Position numbers and translations under genes: made by a program. A DNA stretch of 64,000 nucleotides, taken from positions 496,001-560,000 of the forward strand of contig JAJQRF010000002.1 of NCBI GenBank assembly GCA_021228405.1, read 5' to 3'. The notes under the pieces were generated by a model. The model was given only the letters and a program-made list of their open reading frames with translations. It searched no databases and was not told the origin of the DNA. Origin of the DNA: Pyrinomonadaceae bacterium (GTDB taxonomy: Bacteria; Acidobacteriota; Blastocatellia; Pyrinomonadales; Pyrinomonadaceae). This document shows, in pieces, positions 16,713-24,498 of this stretch (the first letter of the stretch is position 1; each line of letters begins with the position of its first letter).

Positions 16713-17691
16713 GCTGTTTGATACTTGAAACATATCCTTTACGGGTTCTTATGAAAATATTACTAATTCCCTTAGGTTTTGAGGGAAGATTTATTTTGAA
16801 TTTTATATCGTGCCAAGTAGGTTGTTTTTCTTTTCCGTCCGAAATAAAACCAATCTTATATTGACTGCGAAGTTCGTTTGCAATTAAGGCAAAAGTCCCT
16901 CGTGTTTCTTTATCTGTAACCTCTTTAAACGTTGAATTCCAGATCGCATAGCGGAAAAATCCCCCGGTCTGTTCAGCTAACTCATCTAAATTACTGTTGA
17001 TTAAGATCGCCTTTTCATACTCGAAAGACCCTTCGTAAATGCCAAACGTATATAACAATAAATTTGAATTATTTATCTTCTTATTTAAATCCTCGATTTT
17101 TATTTTGGAATTACTATCAATTCCGTTAGAAATCACGAGTAAAACCCGCTTTGAATATTTGCTTTTTGAAAGTTTCTCTACGCCGGTATTTATCGCATCA
17201 TGAATATTCGCGGTGCCTTTAGCCTCAACATCGGATATTTCTCGAATTGCTTTTAAAATGCTTTTTGTATCTTGCGAAAAATCCAAATGCAATGTTTCGC
17301 TATTATTGAAACTCAAAAAAAAGTATTCGTTATTCGGGTTGCTCAATTCAATAAATCGTTTCACTCCTTTTAGCAAAACATCCTTTACGGTATTTACACT
17401 TACAGTATTAACTTGTGCTGATGTCTTAGATGTATCAAATAAAATACCTATGCTCATAGGAGAATCTTCACTGCTGAACATATTTATTGTTTGTGATCTA
17501 CCTTCATCATAAATTGAAAAATTTTGGGCTGTGAAACCTGTTAAAAACCCATTTTCCGTTCCTGCAGTAACATAAAAAACTTGTTGTTGTGAGTCGGAAG
17601 TTTGCTCTGTTGTCTGTGCCGTCAAAATACCTGAAAATAGAAGAACTGCCGTAAGTTGAGCTAAAAATTTAATTAATTTGCAAAAATTCAT
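16708..17691 (-). CDS. Secreted VWFA-related protein of acidobacterial type
   Basis: A 327-residue protein with a signal peptide (cleavage near ILTAQ) and a vWA domain of the kind common in Acidobacteriota (TIGR03436-like). A short beta domain (FYVTAGTENGFLTGFTAQNF) precedes GILFDTSKTSA, where the metal motif is DTSKT rather than DxSxS. KGTANIHDAI gives the MIDAS threonine; LLVISNGIDS has Asn-Gly where Asp-Gly is usual, so metal binding may be weakened. Its AT-rich codon use stands out from lon and hsp20. It is flanked by a 38-base imperfect direct repeat derived from the hsp20 start, which indicates insertion. Role unknown; family members are thought to be exported and to bind protein ligands. 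Confidence 0.85.
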   Translation of the reverse strand: MNFCKLIKFLAQLTAVLLFSGILTAQTTEQTSDSQQQVFYVTAGTENGFLTGFTAQNFSIYDEGRSQTINMFSSEDSPMSIGILFDTSKTSAQVNTVSVNTVKDVLLKGVKRFIELSNPNNEYFFLSFNNSETLHLDFSQDTKSILKAIREISDVEAKGTANIHDAINTGVEKLSKSKYSKRVLLVISNGIDSNSKIKIEDLNKKINNSNLLLYTFGIYEGSFEYEKAILINSNLDELAEQTGGFFRYAIWNSTFKEVTDKETRGTFALIANELRSQYKIGFISDGKEKQPTWHDIKFKINLPSKPKGISNIFIRTRKGYVSSIKQQ

Positions 17692-17722
17692 ATTTCTTCC
17701 TTAATAGTTAATTTAATAAGTT

Positions 17723-17760
17723 GAAAATTACGATTAATTGATTTGACCATAACTTCTATT
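17723..17760. repeat. Direct repeat, copy B: remnant of the hsp20 5' end
   Basis: On the minus strand this reads MVKSINRNF before losing homology, matching hsp20 MAKSINRYF. It is the upstream partner of the copy at 16675-16712. A further short tandem repeat (ACCATAACTTCTA) follows directly. Confidence 0.75.
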
Positions 17761-17774
17761 CACCATAACTTCTA

Positions 17775-17819
17775 AAGGATGAAATATAAATAAAAGTTCA
17801 TTTCTTTCACTTCATCCTT
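17775..17819. repeat. Small slippage palindrome upstream of the hsp20 remnant
   Basis: AAGGATGAA (17775-17783) and TTCATCCTT (17811-17819) are perfect complements around an A/T-rich centre, and TTCATCCTTCATCC is a slipped tandem. It is the same architecture as the other intergenic elements and lies just past the CBS gene stop. Confidence 0.5.
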
Positions 17820-17825
17820 CATCCT

Positions 17826-18293
17826 TTATCCCTTTCTCCAAAATGCGCTTCCGCTTGAGATTTCTTCCAGTGTTTCGGCAATTTCGCGTTCGTCTTCGGT
17901 TTCGAGCGCAACATCCGCCATCGCAATGATGCCGACGAGTTCGCTTTCGTCATTGATAACCGGAATTCGCCGCACCTGTTTGTCGCCCATCAGACGAATC
18001 GCTTCAAAAACGAAATCGTTTTCCTTCGACGCAAAGATTTCGGTCGTCATCACCTCGCCGACCACGGTCGAGAAATCTTTGCCCTCGGCGACGGCGCGGA
18101 CGACAATATCTCTGTCCGTGACGATTCCGACGAGCTTGCCGTTTTCAATCACGGGAACCGCGCCCATATCGCCTTCGCGCATCAAAACGGCAACGTCCCG
18201 CAGACTTGTTTCACGGTTCGCCGTCTTGACATTGCGCGTCATAATTTCGCGGCATTTCTTCCGTGCATTTTCCGAAAAGTTTTTTTCACTCAT
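17826..18293 (-). CDS. CBS-pair domain protein
   Basis: A 155-residue cytoplasmic protein made of two CBS motifs. The first begins at MTRNVKTANRETSLRDVAVLM with GIVTDRDIVVRAV; the second begins at MTTEIFASKENDFVFEAIRLM with RRIPVINDE and LVGIIAMADVAL. CBS pairs bind adenine nucleotides and report energy status. No attached enzyme or channel domain is present. The C-terminus carries an acidic tail. It is probably the head of the lon-strand cluster; a slippage palindrome separates it from the divergent Rieske gene. Confidence 0.92.
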   Translation of the reverse strand: MSEKNFSENARKKCREIMTRNVKTANRETSLRDVAVLMREGDMGAVPVIENGKLVGIVTDRDIVVRAVAEGKDFSTVVGEVMTTEIFASKENDFVFEAIRLMGDKQVRRIPVINDESELVGIIAMADVALETEDEREIAETLEEISSGSAFWRKG

Positions 18294-18360
18294 CCTAATG
18301 ACCTCTAAGTTTTAATATACCTTTATTTTCTGTGACGGAAACGAATAAAGCAAGCCTCTC

Positions 18361-18440
18361 GAATTTTAGATTTCAGATTTTGGATTTTGGATTTTGGATT
18401 TGTTAATCTTGAAATCTGAATTTTGAAATTCTGAAATCAG
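18361..18440. repeat. Slippage palindrome between CBS and Rieske genes
   Basis: Tandem GATTTTG units (GATTTCAGATTTTGGATTTT on the left) face complementary CTGAAATTC words on the right (GAAATTCTGAAATC), giving an imperfect long hairpin in the divergent promoter region. It belongs to the same set as 6884-6967. Confidence 0.6.
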
Positions 18441-18449
18441 CAATTACAA

Positions 18450-18797
18450 ATGGCGAAATATAAAGAAAACAAGCGCAAACCGCATCGTGAAGGAAAACTG
18501 CACACGGTCGGAAAAGTGGAAAATGTTCCTGCCGGACGCGGCGCAACGGTCAAATTAAAAGACGGCACGGAAGTCGCACTTTTCAACGTCGGCGGCAAAT
18601 TTTCGGCAATCGAAAATTTTTGTCCGCACAAAGGTTATCCGCTCGCCGATTCGCGTCTTTACGGCGGCATTGTCGAATGCGACCTGCACGGTTGGCGTTT
18701 CGACGTTTCAAGCGGCGAATGTTTTACGAAAAAAGATTGTTCGCTCGAAGCCTACGAGGTTGTTATCGAAGACGGATGGATAAAGATTTTAGTTTGA
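18450..18797 (+). CDS. Rieske [2Fe-2S] ferredoxin (NirD-like)
   Basis: A 115-residue soluble Rieske protein. Cluster ligands are in CPHKGYPLAD (Cys58, His60) and CDLHGWRFD (Cys77, His80), with the typical 16-residue spacer. The first 20 residues are a basic tail. Stand-alone proteins of this type deliver electrons to oxygenases or nitrite reductase; no such enzyme is adjacent. ATG at 18450; it is divergent from the CBS gene. Confidence 0.92.
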   Translation: MAKYKENKRKPHREGKLHTVGKVENVPAGRGATVKLKDGTEVALFNVGGKFSAIENFCPHKGYPLADSRLYGGIVECDLHGWRFDVSSGECFTKKDCSLEAYEVVIEDGWIKILV

Positions 18798-19461
18798 TTC
18801 CTAAAAAAAACCGCTCAATATCAGGTTTGCCTTGATCTCATTAATTATTCGTGAGAGTTTTCCGCCATCTTGAAGATTCATAAAATAATTTCGGATTAGT
18901 CTATCCAACTTAGTCGACCGTCCTTCTCCAAGCCAAGCATTTCCGCGCACTTTATCTCTGCCATTGAAACAAAATTTGGGTATCACGGTCGTAAACCGGT
19001 AAAATCTATTTCGCCCTAAACTGTTGACAAGAATATTTAACCTATGTTAGTTTTCCTAAACCGACGACATATTAATTTATATTGAAATATTTTTGAGAAG
19101 CAAATTAAAGAATATTTCTAGGGGAAATCAGCTAAGACCGATCGGGGAGTTCGGAATTAGCAACACATTTGAATCATACAAAATGTGATTCAAACGAATT
19201 TCTGTTTGAAAGCTAATGATAGTTTCGGATTTAACTCTCGAATTTTTACTGAACGAAAAGCATTGAGATGGATCAAGTCCCGAAAACATACTTATTTATA
19301 TGTCAGGTGTCTTCTATAATTTATTAAATATTTCGGCAAAAGTTTCTACCGAGTGCGAGTAGATCAGATTTATAGTAAGTCGATTGTTTTTAGTGACAAT
19401 CGGCTTTTTTCTTCTGAAATGAAGACTTTCCGAACCCGCAGTTTTTTAGCTTTAGATCGAT
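18798..19461. other. Long AT-rich gap before the SLATT gene, with RNA structure
   Basis: About 660 bases with no convincing gene. It contains TTGACA near 19024; two overlapping inverted repeats that exclude each other (TTTGAATCA/TGATTCAAA at 19168-19176/19186-19194; TTCAAAC/GTTTGAA at 19189-19195/19204-19210); and a terminator at 19377-19410. An untranslated leader with attenuation or a small RNA gene would fit. It marks the left edge of the immune-domain island. Confidence 0.5.
19377..19410 (+). terminator. Intrinsic terminator upstream of the SLATT gene
   Basis: AAGTCGATTGT pairs with ACAATCGGCTT (one G-U) around an 8-base loop and leads into TTTTT. It lies 50 bases before the SLATT start and about 580 bases after the nearest upstream stop. 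It must therefore end a non-coding transcript or act as an attenuator. Confidence 0.75.
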
Positions 19462-20289
19462 ATGAGCAACAATTTTCCGCCATGGAACAAAGACAAACCG
19501 GAAGAATCACTCGATTTGATTTACGATTGGGCAGTCAAGACCACTCTTGAAAACATTGACTGGTATGACCGCAAGAAGAAACCTCGCCGTCTTTGGTCAC
19601 AGGGTTTACGTGCACTATCGATAATTTTTGCCGCAGTAGGAGCTTTGTGCCCGTTGATCGACGCGACGGGAATTGTAAAAACGCCGGGTGATCCTGAAAA
19701 CAACTTAATTCTGGCGCAATGGGGATATGTATTTCTCGCCGTCGCCGCGTCGGTTGCCGGATTTGACTATTATTTTGGTCATTCATCAGGTTGGATGCGT
19801 TTTATCGTAACTCAAATATCGCTGGAACGCTCCCTCAAAGAGTTTCAATACGATTGGGTCATTCTGAAGACTCAGGAAGGCGGTAATTCATCTAATACAC
19901 AGATGTTTTTACAAAGAGCAAAAGATTTCACGCTTCAGGTCGAAAATATCATTAAACAGGAAACAGATGTCTGGGTTAGGGAATTTCAATCAAATATAAC
20001 CCAATTGGAAAAAGTATTGAAAACCGAGATCGAAGCCCGCAAAACAGGCAGTATCAAAGTAACGATCAAAAACTGTGCGGACTTTGAGAAGGTCGAAATA
20101 CGATTGAATGACAATTTCGTTAAAGAATTTGTCGGGGTTTCCGAAGGCGTTATCAACACGGTCGCGCCGGGAAGCTATGAACTTACAGCCATCGGAACAA
20201 AGGAGGGCAATGAAACGAAAGATAGCCGGGTTATAGAGGTTCAAGCCGGAACTATGGCTTTTGCAGAATTTACTTTGTCTACTGACTAA
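19462..20289 (+). CDS. SLATT-type 2TM protein with PEGA-like C-terminus
   Basis: A 275-residue protein of the SLATT group (SMODS and SLOG-associating 2TM effectors). The N-terminal part has the family pattern of a charged helix (WAVKTTLENIDWYDRKKK) leading into two membrane helices (about 49-68 and 86-106), and the FDYYFGHSSGWMRF segment, then a long amphipathic helical region (115-195). SLATT proteins are thought to form membrane pores that kill or arrest the cell after nucleotide signalling. Residues 197-275 form a beta-rich unit (SIKVTIKNCADFEKVEIRLN, then VAPGSYELTAIG) like a PEGA or carboxypeptidase-regulatory domain, which I do not know as a usual SLATT partner. It heads a one-strand run of immune-domain genes, but a 169-base gap follows. 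Confidence 0.78.
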   Translation: MSNNFPPWNKDKPEESLDLIYDWAVKTTLENIDWYDRKKKPRRLWSQGLRALSIIFAAVGALCPLIDATGIVKTPGDPENNLILAQWGYVFLAVAASVAGFDYYFGHSSGWMRFIVTQISLERSLKEFQYDWVILKTQEGGNSSNTQMFLQRAKDFTLQVENIIKQETDVWVREFQSNITQLEKVLKTEIEARKTGSIKVTIKNCADFEKVEIRLNDNFVKEFVGVSEGVINTVAPGSYELTAIGTKEGNETKDSRVIEVQAGTMAFAEFTLSTD

Positions 20290-20458
20290 AGCAATTTTGT
20301 CATTAATTTGACTGACACGTCCACGAAAAGAAGATATTGCGATTTGATTTCAAACTGTTTAACTAACGAAACCTATCAATTCATCTAAAACTGAAATATA
20401 TAATATGTTCTATTTATCTAAGCGGTTCGAGTTAAACAAATAAAGTAAGGAGAATGAA

Positions 20459-21877
20459 ATGAAAAGAAAATCTTTAAATAGTGCGTTGTGTTTGTTGCTT
20501 TGTAATTTGCTTTTTTTATCCTATGTTCTTCCACAAGAACTGGACCCTTTAGGTCCGATGAGGTTTTCCAGCCCGGCGGCTCCCAGGCTGCTTAATCCTA
20601 CTCGGATCAATATCCCAAAAACCGGCGGCGGAATGAGACCATTAAGATTAAGTTTTTTAGGCAGAGTTGGCGGAGTTGCATTTGACGGAGTTGCTAAACC
20701 CGAAGGTAAATTAGTAGGAAGCAGTATTCGACTCAAGTATACTCCCGGTAAAAGCGACGGAAATCGACTTTCAATCATCTTGAACGGGAAAGAGATTTCT
20801 ACCTCGATCTATGACTGGCAACTGATTCCCATTGCCAATTTTGCTGATGATCCTAATTATTCCTGCGTTACTATGTTCGGAACACTTGGAAACAAAGATG
20901 AGGACATAAGTGTCCGGCGCAAGGGAGGAAAAATAATCAATTATCATCCGGCGTTTACAAATAATTTACTCGGAGTAAGACTGCTACAGTTGGACGGATT
21001 GATACTAAAACAATTCAACTCATATGATCTACCGAAACTCAAAGGCAAATATTTATTGGGGAACGGCGAATCCGAGCCGAATGCGGATCATAACAAAAAA
21101 GCGTGGGAAACCTTTTTTGAATATCTGTATGAAAATGCGAACGAGTCTTATAACTCATATCTGGTAAGCGATTATGATCGTATAACCTCATTTGGCATCA
21201 AGGACGACAAACTGGTTCTCGAAGGCGATCCATCTTACTATTTTTGGAGTTTTGATGACGGGGGTTTATATTTTTATGACAAGGAATTTCAAGAATCAAA
21301 AAAAATAGATAATGAACTCCAGCTTCTTGTAAAAAAGAATAGTCGTTTCAATTCTAAAAAGTGGGTTTATGACAAACTTCTGATCGAACTGAAAAAGTAT
21401 GACGAGCAGATCGGGTTAAACTCCTTGCTTGAGGAGTTTGGAGCATTGGCGGCTTTTGAATTGGCAGAAAATACTGATCCAAATGCGCGCCAGAAAATTT
21501 TAAGCTACTACTCTCTCGAAGAATTAAAACCCGAATTAGCTACCTTAAGGACAATGACCACAACTGTAAAAGCAAAAGAATTGTCTGAAATGAACCTCTT
21601 ACTTTCCGATAAAACGGAACTTGTTCGTGCCATCAATCCGGCAGTTTGGGATGCCGGCACAGCCGTTATGCGCTATTCCGCATTTTTTAGGTATATCAAG
21701 AAAACAAGTCCTATCCATTGGAATAATTTCATAAAGCAAATAAAGGACATAAAAATACAGCCGGCGATCAATACGCCGACGGTGATAACTTATGAGAGAG
21801 AAGGTTTAAGTTTCAGGAAAGATAAATCGGAGCTGAGAAACATTAAGTATGACGCTGTTTCCAAAAATATTCATTAG
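20459..21877 (+). CDS. Secreted protein of unknown function, overlapping the TIR-TPR gene
   Basis: A 472-residue protein not recognised. It has a clear signal peptide (NSALCLLLCNLLFLSYVLPQ) and a Pro-rich stretch (residues 30-60). A central part is rich in Tyr, Asp and Lys, and a helical stretch follows at about 320-400. No cysteine pattern or enzyme motif stands out. AAGGAG ribosome site, ATG at 20459. Its last 29 bases overlap the TIR-TPR gene, which implies coupled translation. A secreted protein coupled to a cytoplasmic TIR protein is unusual. It may be an envelope sensor, a partner, or an unrelated passenger. Confidence 0.7.
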   Translation: MKRKSLNSALCLLLCNLLFLSYVLPQELDPLGPMRFSSPAAPRLLNPTRINIPKTGGGMRPLRLSFLGRVGGVAFDGVAKPEGKLVGSSIRLKYTPGKSDGNRLSIILNGKEISTSIYDWQLIPIANFADDPNYSCVTMFGTLGNKDEDISVRRKGGKIINYHPAFTNNLLGVRLLQLDGLILKQFNSYDLPKLKGKYLLGNGESEPNADHNKKAWETFFEYLYENANESYNSYLVSDYDRITSFGIKDDKLVLEGDPSYYFWSFDDGGLYFYDKEFQESKKIDNELQLLVKKNSRFNSKKWVYDKLLIELKKYDEQIGLNSLLEEFGALAAFELAENTDPNARQKILSYYSLEELKPELATLRTMTTTVKAKELSEMNLLLSDKTELVRAINPAVWDAGTAVMRYSAFFRYIKKTSPIHWNNFIKQIKDIKIQPAINTPTVITYEREGLSFRKDKSELRNIKYDAVSKNIH

Positions 21878-23405
21878 TTTCTCTTCACGGGATCAGAATG
21901 AGGTAAGGAAGTTATTTTCCGCCTTACATCACCAGAATATCGACGTATGGGATTATTCCGGTGACGGACAAGAACTTCCTTTAGCTCATTCTCTGGAAGC
22001 ATCTCTGAAAAGAAAGATAGATGAATGCGACTATTTTATTGCGGTCATTAGCCCGAACAGTATTCATGAAGAAATCGGACGACATACACGCTTCGAGGTT
22101 TTATATGCCCTTGAACAGAAATTACACGAAAAAAATAGAATATTGCCGATTATTCTCGATGACCCTGAAAATAAAAATGCCGCGTGGTTAGATTTATATA
22201 AAGAATTTAGAGCGATCAAATGGGCTGAGATTAATTTTGCCGATAATAAAAGTCTTGAAGATAATCTGAGAGAGATTTGCGATTGGCTCTCAGTTACATA
22301 TGTTCCGTCTTCGCTCAGAGCGAAGAAGGTTTTTTTTGCTCAAGCGTTTTTGGAAGAAACGGAAACAGTTGAAATTTCTAATGCTGACTTCGTTCAATTG
22401 ATGAAAATAATGAACGATTGTGCCAATTATGTTTTGGAAGAAAATTGGGAAAAAGCGAGGGATAAGATCAGACTGTTTTTAATGCTCGCAGAAGCCAACT
22501 CGCCGTCTGCAAAGTTTTACTATCCAATTATTATTCTGGGTGTTTGCCACTTACAATTAAATGAGTTGGAAAATGCAAAACGCGAGTTAACTTCACTTAT
22601 AAAAGATTCGACCTGTAAGAATCAGAGAATGATGGGACTTGCGCTCGCGGCGTTAGGTCAGACTCATTTTGCCCTGGAAGAGTATGAGGTTGCTTTAGAG
22701 TTTTATGAAAAAGCCGCCGATTTTTTACCGCCGGGTAAAGACATACCAATTAATAAGATAATCAGTCAGGTTTATGCCGGAAAAACTTCCTGGGATGAAA
22801 AACTTTTGGGCGAATTTGATACCAGCGAATTGTCAACGGACAATTCGCTCAAAATTATCAAAATAAAAGGTATCGTAAACTACCGAAAAGGAGATTTTTA
22901 TAATGCAATCAAAATTTTCAGTTCGATAAATTTAGAAAATCTGGATGAGTGCGCTGCCGTTTATTATGGACTTTCCTTGATGGAAGCCGGGTATCACGAA
23001 TCGGCAATTAATATTCTGTCATATATCGCGGAAAAATTAGATTCGGCTAATATTTATCATCATTTAGCGGATATTTTTATGCGATGCGGATATTTGGAAG
23101 AGGCTCTGGATGTGTTTGCTCAAAAACTTTGCAGCTATGAAAATCGTGAAAAATGGAGAAGACAGTTTTTCATTGAATACGCCCGCATTCTTCGTTATTT
23201 AGATACAAAAACAAATCAGAGAAAAATTTGTGAGTTATGCGAAATGGTTCTGGACTTTAATACTTTTTCGCCTCCGCTAACGGGCGAAGATTATTTCTAT
23301 ACGGGCTACGCCAATTTTTTAATGGGAAAAAATCAATTGGCTAAATTTGATTTCGACCGCTCCAAAGGATTTTGTGAGATTTATTATGACAAGATCGATA
23401 TTTAA
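21849..23405 (+). CDS. TIR-TPR protein
   Basis: A 518-residue protein. The N-terminal 140 residues are a bacterial TIR domain: KIFISFSSRDQNEVRKLFSA (first strand and box 1), DYFIAVISPNSI, and RHTRFEVLYAL, where Glu83 fits the catalytic NADase glutamate. From about 185 on, helical TPR-like repeats fill the chain (GLALAALGQTHFALEEYEVA, YYGLSLMEAGYHESAINIL and others). TIR domains cleave NAD+ or make cyclic ADP-ribose signals; TPRs bind partners. ATG at 21849 lies within the end of the preceding secreted-protein gene. Part of the immune-domain island. Confidence 0.9.
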   Translation: MTLFPKIFISFSSRDQNEVRKLFSALHHQNIDVWDYSGDGQELPLAHSLEASLKRKIDECDYFIAVISPNSIHEEIGRHTRFEVLYALEQKLHEKNRILPIILDDPENKNAAWLDLYKEFRAIKWAEINFADNKSLEDNLREICDWLSVTYVPSSLRAKKVFFAQAFLEETETVEISNADFVQLMKIMNDCANYVLEENWEKARDKIRLFLMLAEANSPSAKFYYPIIILGVCHLQLNELENAKRELTSLIKDSTCKNQRMMGLALAALGQTHFALEEYEVALEFYEKAADFLPPGKDIPINKIISQVYAGKTSWDEKLLGEFDTSELSTDNSLKIIKIKGIVNYRKGDFYNAIKIFSSINLENLDECAAVYYGLSLMEAGYHESAINILSYIAEKLDSANIYHHLADIFMRCGYLEEALDVFAQKLCSYENREKWRRQFFIEYARILRYLDTKTNQRKICELCEMVLDFNTFSPPLTGEDYFYTGYANFLMGKNQLAKFDFDRSKGFCEIYYDKIDI

Positions 23406-23415
23406 CAAGCAAAAT

Positions 23416-23501
23416 CATTATTAATTCCCTGAGGGCTTGACAGGTGCAAGTCTTTCAGCGAAGTTTGCTCTCGGATGAAATCGTCAGGGCATTGAATAAT
23501 G
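23416..23501. repeat. Imperfect inverted repeat between TIR-TPR and SLOG genes
   Basis: CATTATTAATTCCCTGA at 23416-23432 is largely complementary to TCAGGGCATTGAATAATG at 23484-23501. A structured RNA is possible in the 121-base gap. Confidence 0.45.
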
Positions 23502-23526
23502 CGACGAATAATTATTAAAGATCATT

Positions 23527-24075
23527 ATGATAGCTGCGTTAGCCGGAAGAAGAATCGATGCACCGAACGCTGAGAAAGAGCGTTTTCCTTTAGAGATGAA
23601 GGATGTTGTTTACAAAAGGATTTTGGAATGTTTCAGTGACAATAGAATAACAACTCTAGTAAGTTCGGCGGCGTGCGGGGCGGATTTGCTGGCGCAGAAA
23701 GCGGCGCGGGAATTGAAAATCGACCGACGCATAATTCTTCCCTTTAACCGCGTAAAGTTTCGGAAAACTTCAGTCACCGACAGACCGGGCAACTGGGGAG
23801 AATTATTCGACGAAATTTGTGATGAAGCAAAACGCGAAGGAAAAATGATCTTTATCAGAGGTTTTAAGAATAACGAAGAAAAGGCATATGCGGCAGTCAC
23901 AACCAAAATTTTGAAACGAGCGAAAAGTTTACGGTCAGAGGATGAAACAATTATGGCGGTCGCCGTTTGGGAAGGCACGGCGAAAAACGAATCGGACGAA
24001 ACCGCCTCTTTTATCGAACAGGCAAAGAAGCTGAACATCAGGACAGAAGAAATTCTAACCAAACAATTGCTATAA
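23527..24075 (+). CDS. SLOG-family nucleotide-binding protein
   Basis: A 182-residue Rossmann-like protein. The core SSAACGADLLAQKAARELKI with a preceding strand (ITTLVS) and a following strand (RRIILPF) fits the SLOG/LOG-DprA superfamily, whose members bind nucleotide ligands. In Thoeris the SLOG domain of ThsA senses a TIR-made cyclic ADP-ribose; elsewhere SLOG domains are predicted sensors or processors of nucleotide signals. Here SLOG stands alone, with no SIR2 or membrane domain fused, 25 bases before a ThsB-like TIR gene. That pairing suggests it receives the TIR product, an inference. ATG at 23527. Confidence 0.78.
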   Translation: MIAALAGRRIDAPNAEKERFPLEMKDVVYKRILECFSDNRITTLVSSAACGADLLAQKAARELKIDRRIILPFNRVKFRKTSVTDRPGNWGELFDEICDEAKREGKMIFIRGFKNNEEKAYAAVTTKILKRAKSLRSEDETIMAVAVWEGTAKNESDETASFIEQAKKLNIRTEEILTKQLL

Positions 24076-24100
24076 ATCAGATCATCGAAATAATAATTTT

Positions 24101-24496
24101 ATGAATAAAAAGAAGGTTTACATAAGTTACGATTACGAAAATGAACGGCATTATAAAAATCTTTTGCTGGCTTGGAACACAAACGAAGAATTTGAATCTT
24201 TAGTGACTAATTTTGAAGTTCTCCCGAAAGAAAACCTGAGCGAACTCGATTTCAGAAAAAGCATTACCGACAAAATCAGTCAAGCCTCCGTATTTCTCGT
24301 TATCGTCGGTAAAAACACGCATCAGAGCAAATGGGTGAAATGGGAAATAGAAAAAGCTAAAGAACTTGATAAAAAAATCGTCGCCGTCAAATCGGAAAGA
24401 GAAAACACGACACCTAAAGAACTTTACGGAATCGGCGCAAATTGGGCAATGAAATTTACCTTTGAAGCAATTACAAACGCGATCAACAGAATTTAG
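24101..24496 (+). CDS. ThsB-like TIR protein
   Basis: A 131-residue single-domain protein of the MTH538/DUF1863 TIR-like family to which Thoeris ThsB belongs. The signature parts are KVYISYDYENERHYKNLLLA, a SELDFRKSITDKISQASVF helix, VFLVIVGKNTHQSKWVKWEI (putative catalytic Glu82) and DKKIVAVK. In Thoeris, ThsB converts NAD+ into a cyclic ADP-ribose isomer upon infection. It lies between the SLOG gene (25 bases) and the TIR-like/TRAFs gene (2 bases), so these three are surely co-transcribed. No ThsA (SIR2-SLOG) is encoded. Confidence 0.88.
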   Translation: MNKKKVYISYDYENERHYKNLLLAWNTNEEFESLVTNFEVLPKENLSELDFRKSITDKISQASVFLVIVGKNTHQSKWVKWEIEKAKELDKKIVAVKSERENTTPKELYGIGANWAMKFTFEAITNAINRI

Positions 24497-24498
24497 AT

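Noticed and set aside
18801-18986. A 61-codon minus-strand frame (GTG start) downstream of the Rieske gene
   Set aside because: No ribosome site, no recognisable domain, start and composition weak; left as unassigned DNA.
19297-19380. Purine-riboswitch-like words (TATAAT, then GTTTCTACC about 21 bases on, then TTATAG) ahead of a terminator
   Set aside because: Spacing resembles the J1/2 and J2/3 parts of the purine aptamer, and the terminator overlaps the 3' side, but the P2 and P3 stems do not form and the J3/1 nucleotides do not fit. A covariance model search (Rfam RF00167) would decide.
20400-20440. A tRNA-like word (GGTTCGAG)
   Set aside because: No acceptor, D or anticodon arms can be folded around it; no tRNA was found in the window.
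24101-24496. A complete Thoeris system
   Set aside because: The ThsB-like TIR is present but no SIR2-SLOG ThsA is encoded in the window; SLOG is on a separate small protein.
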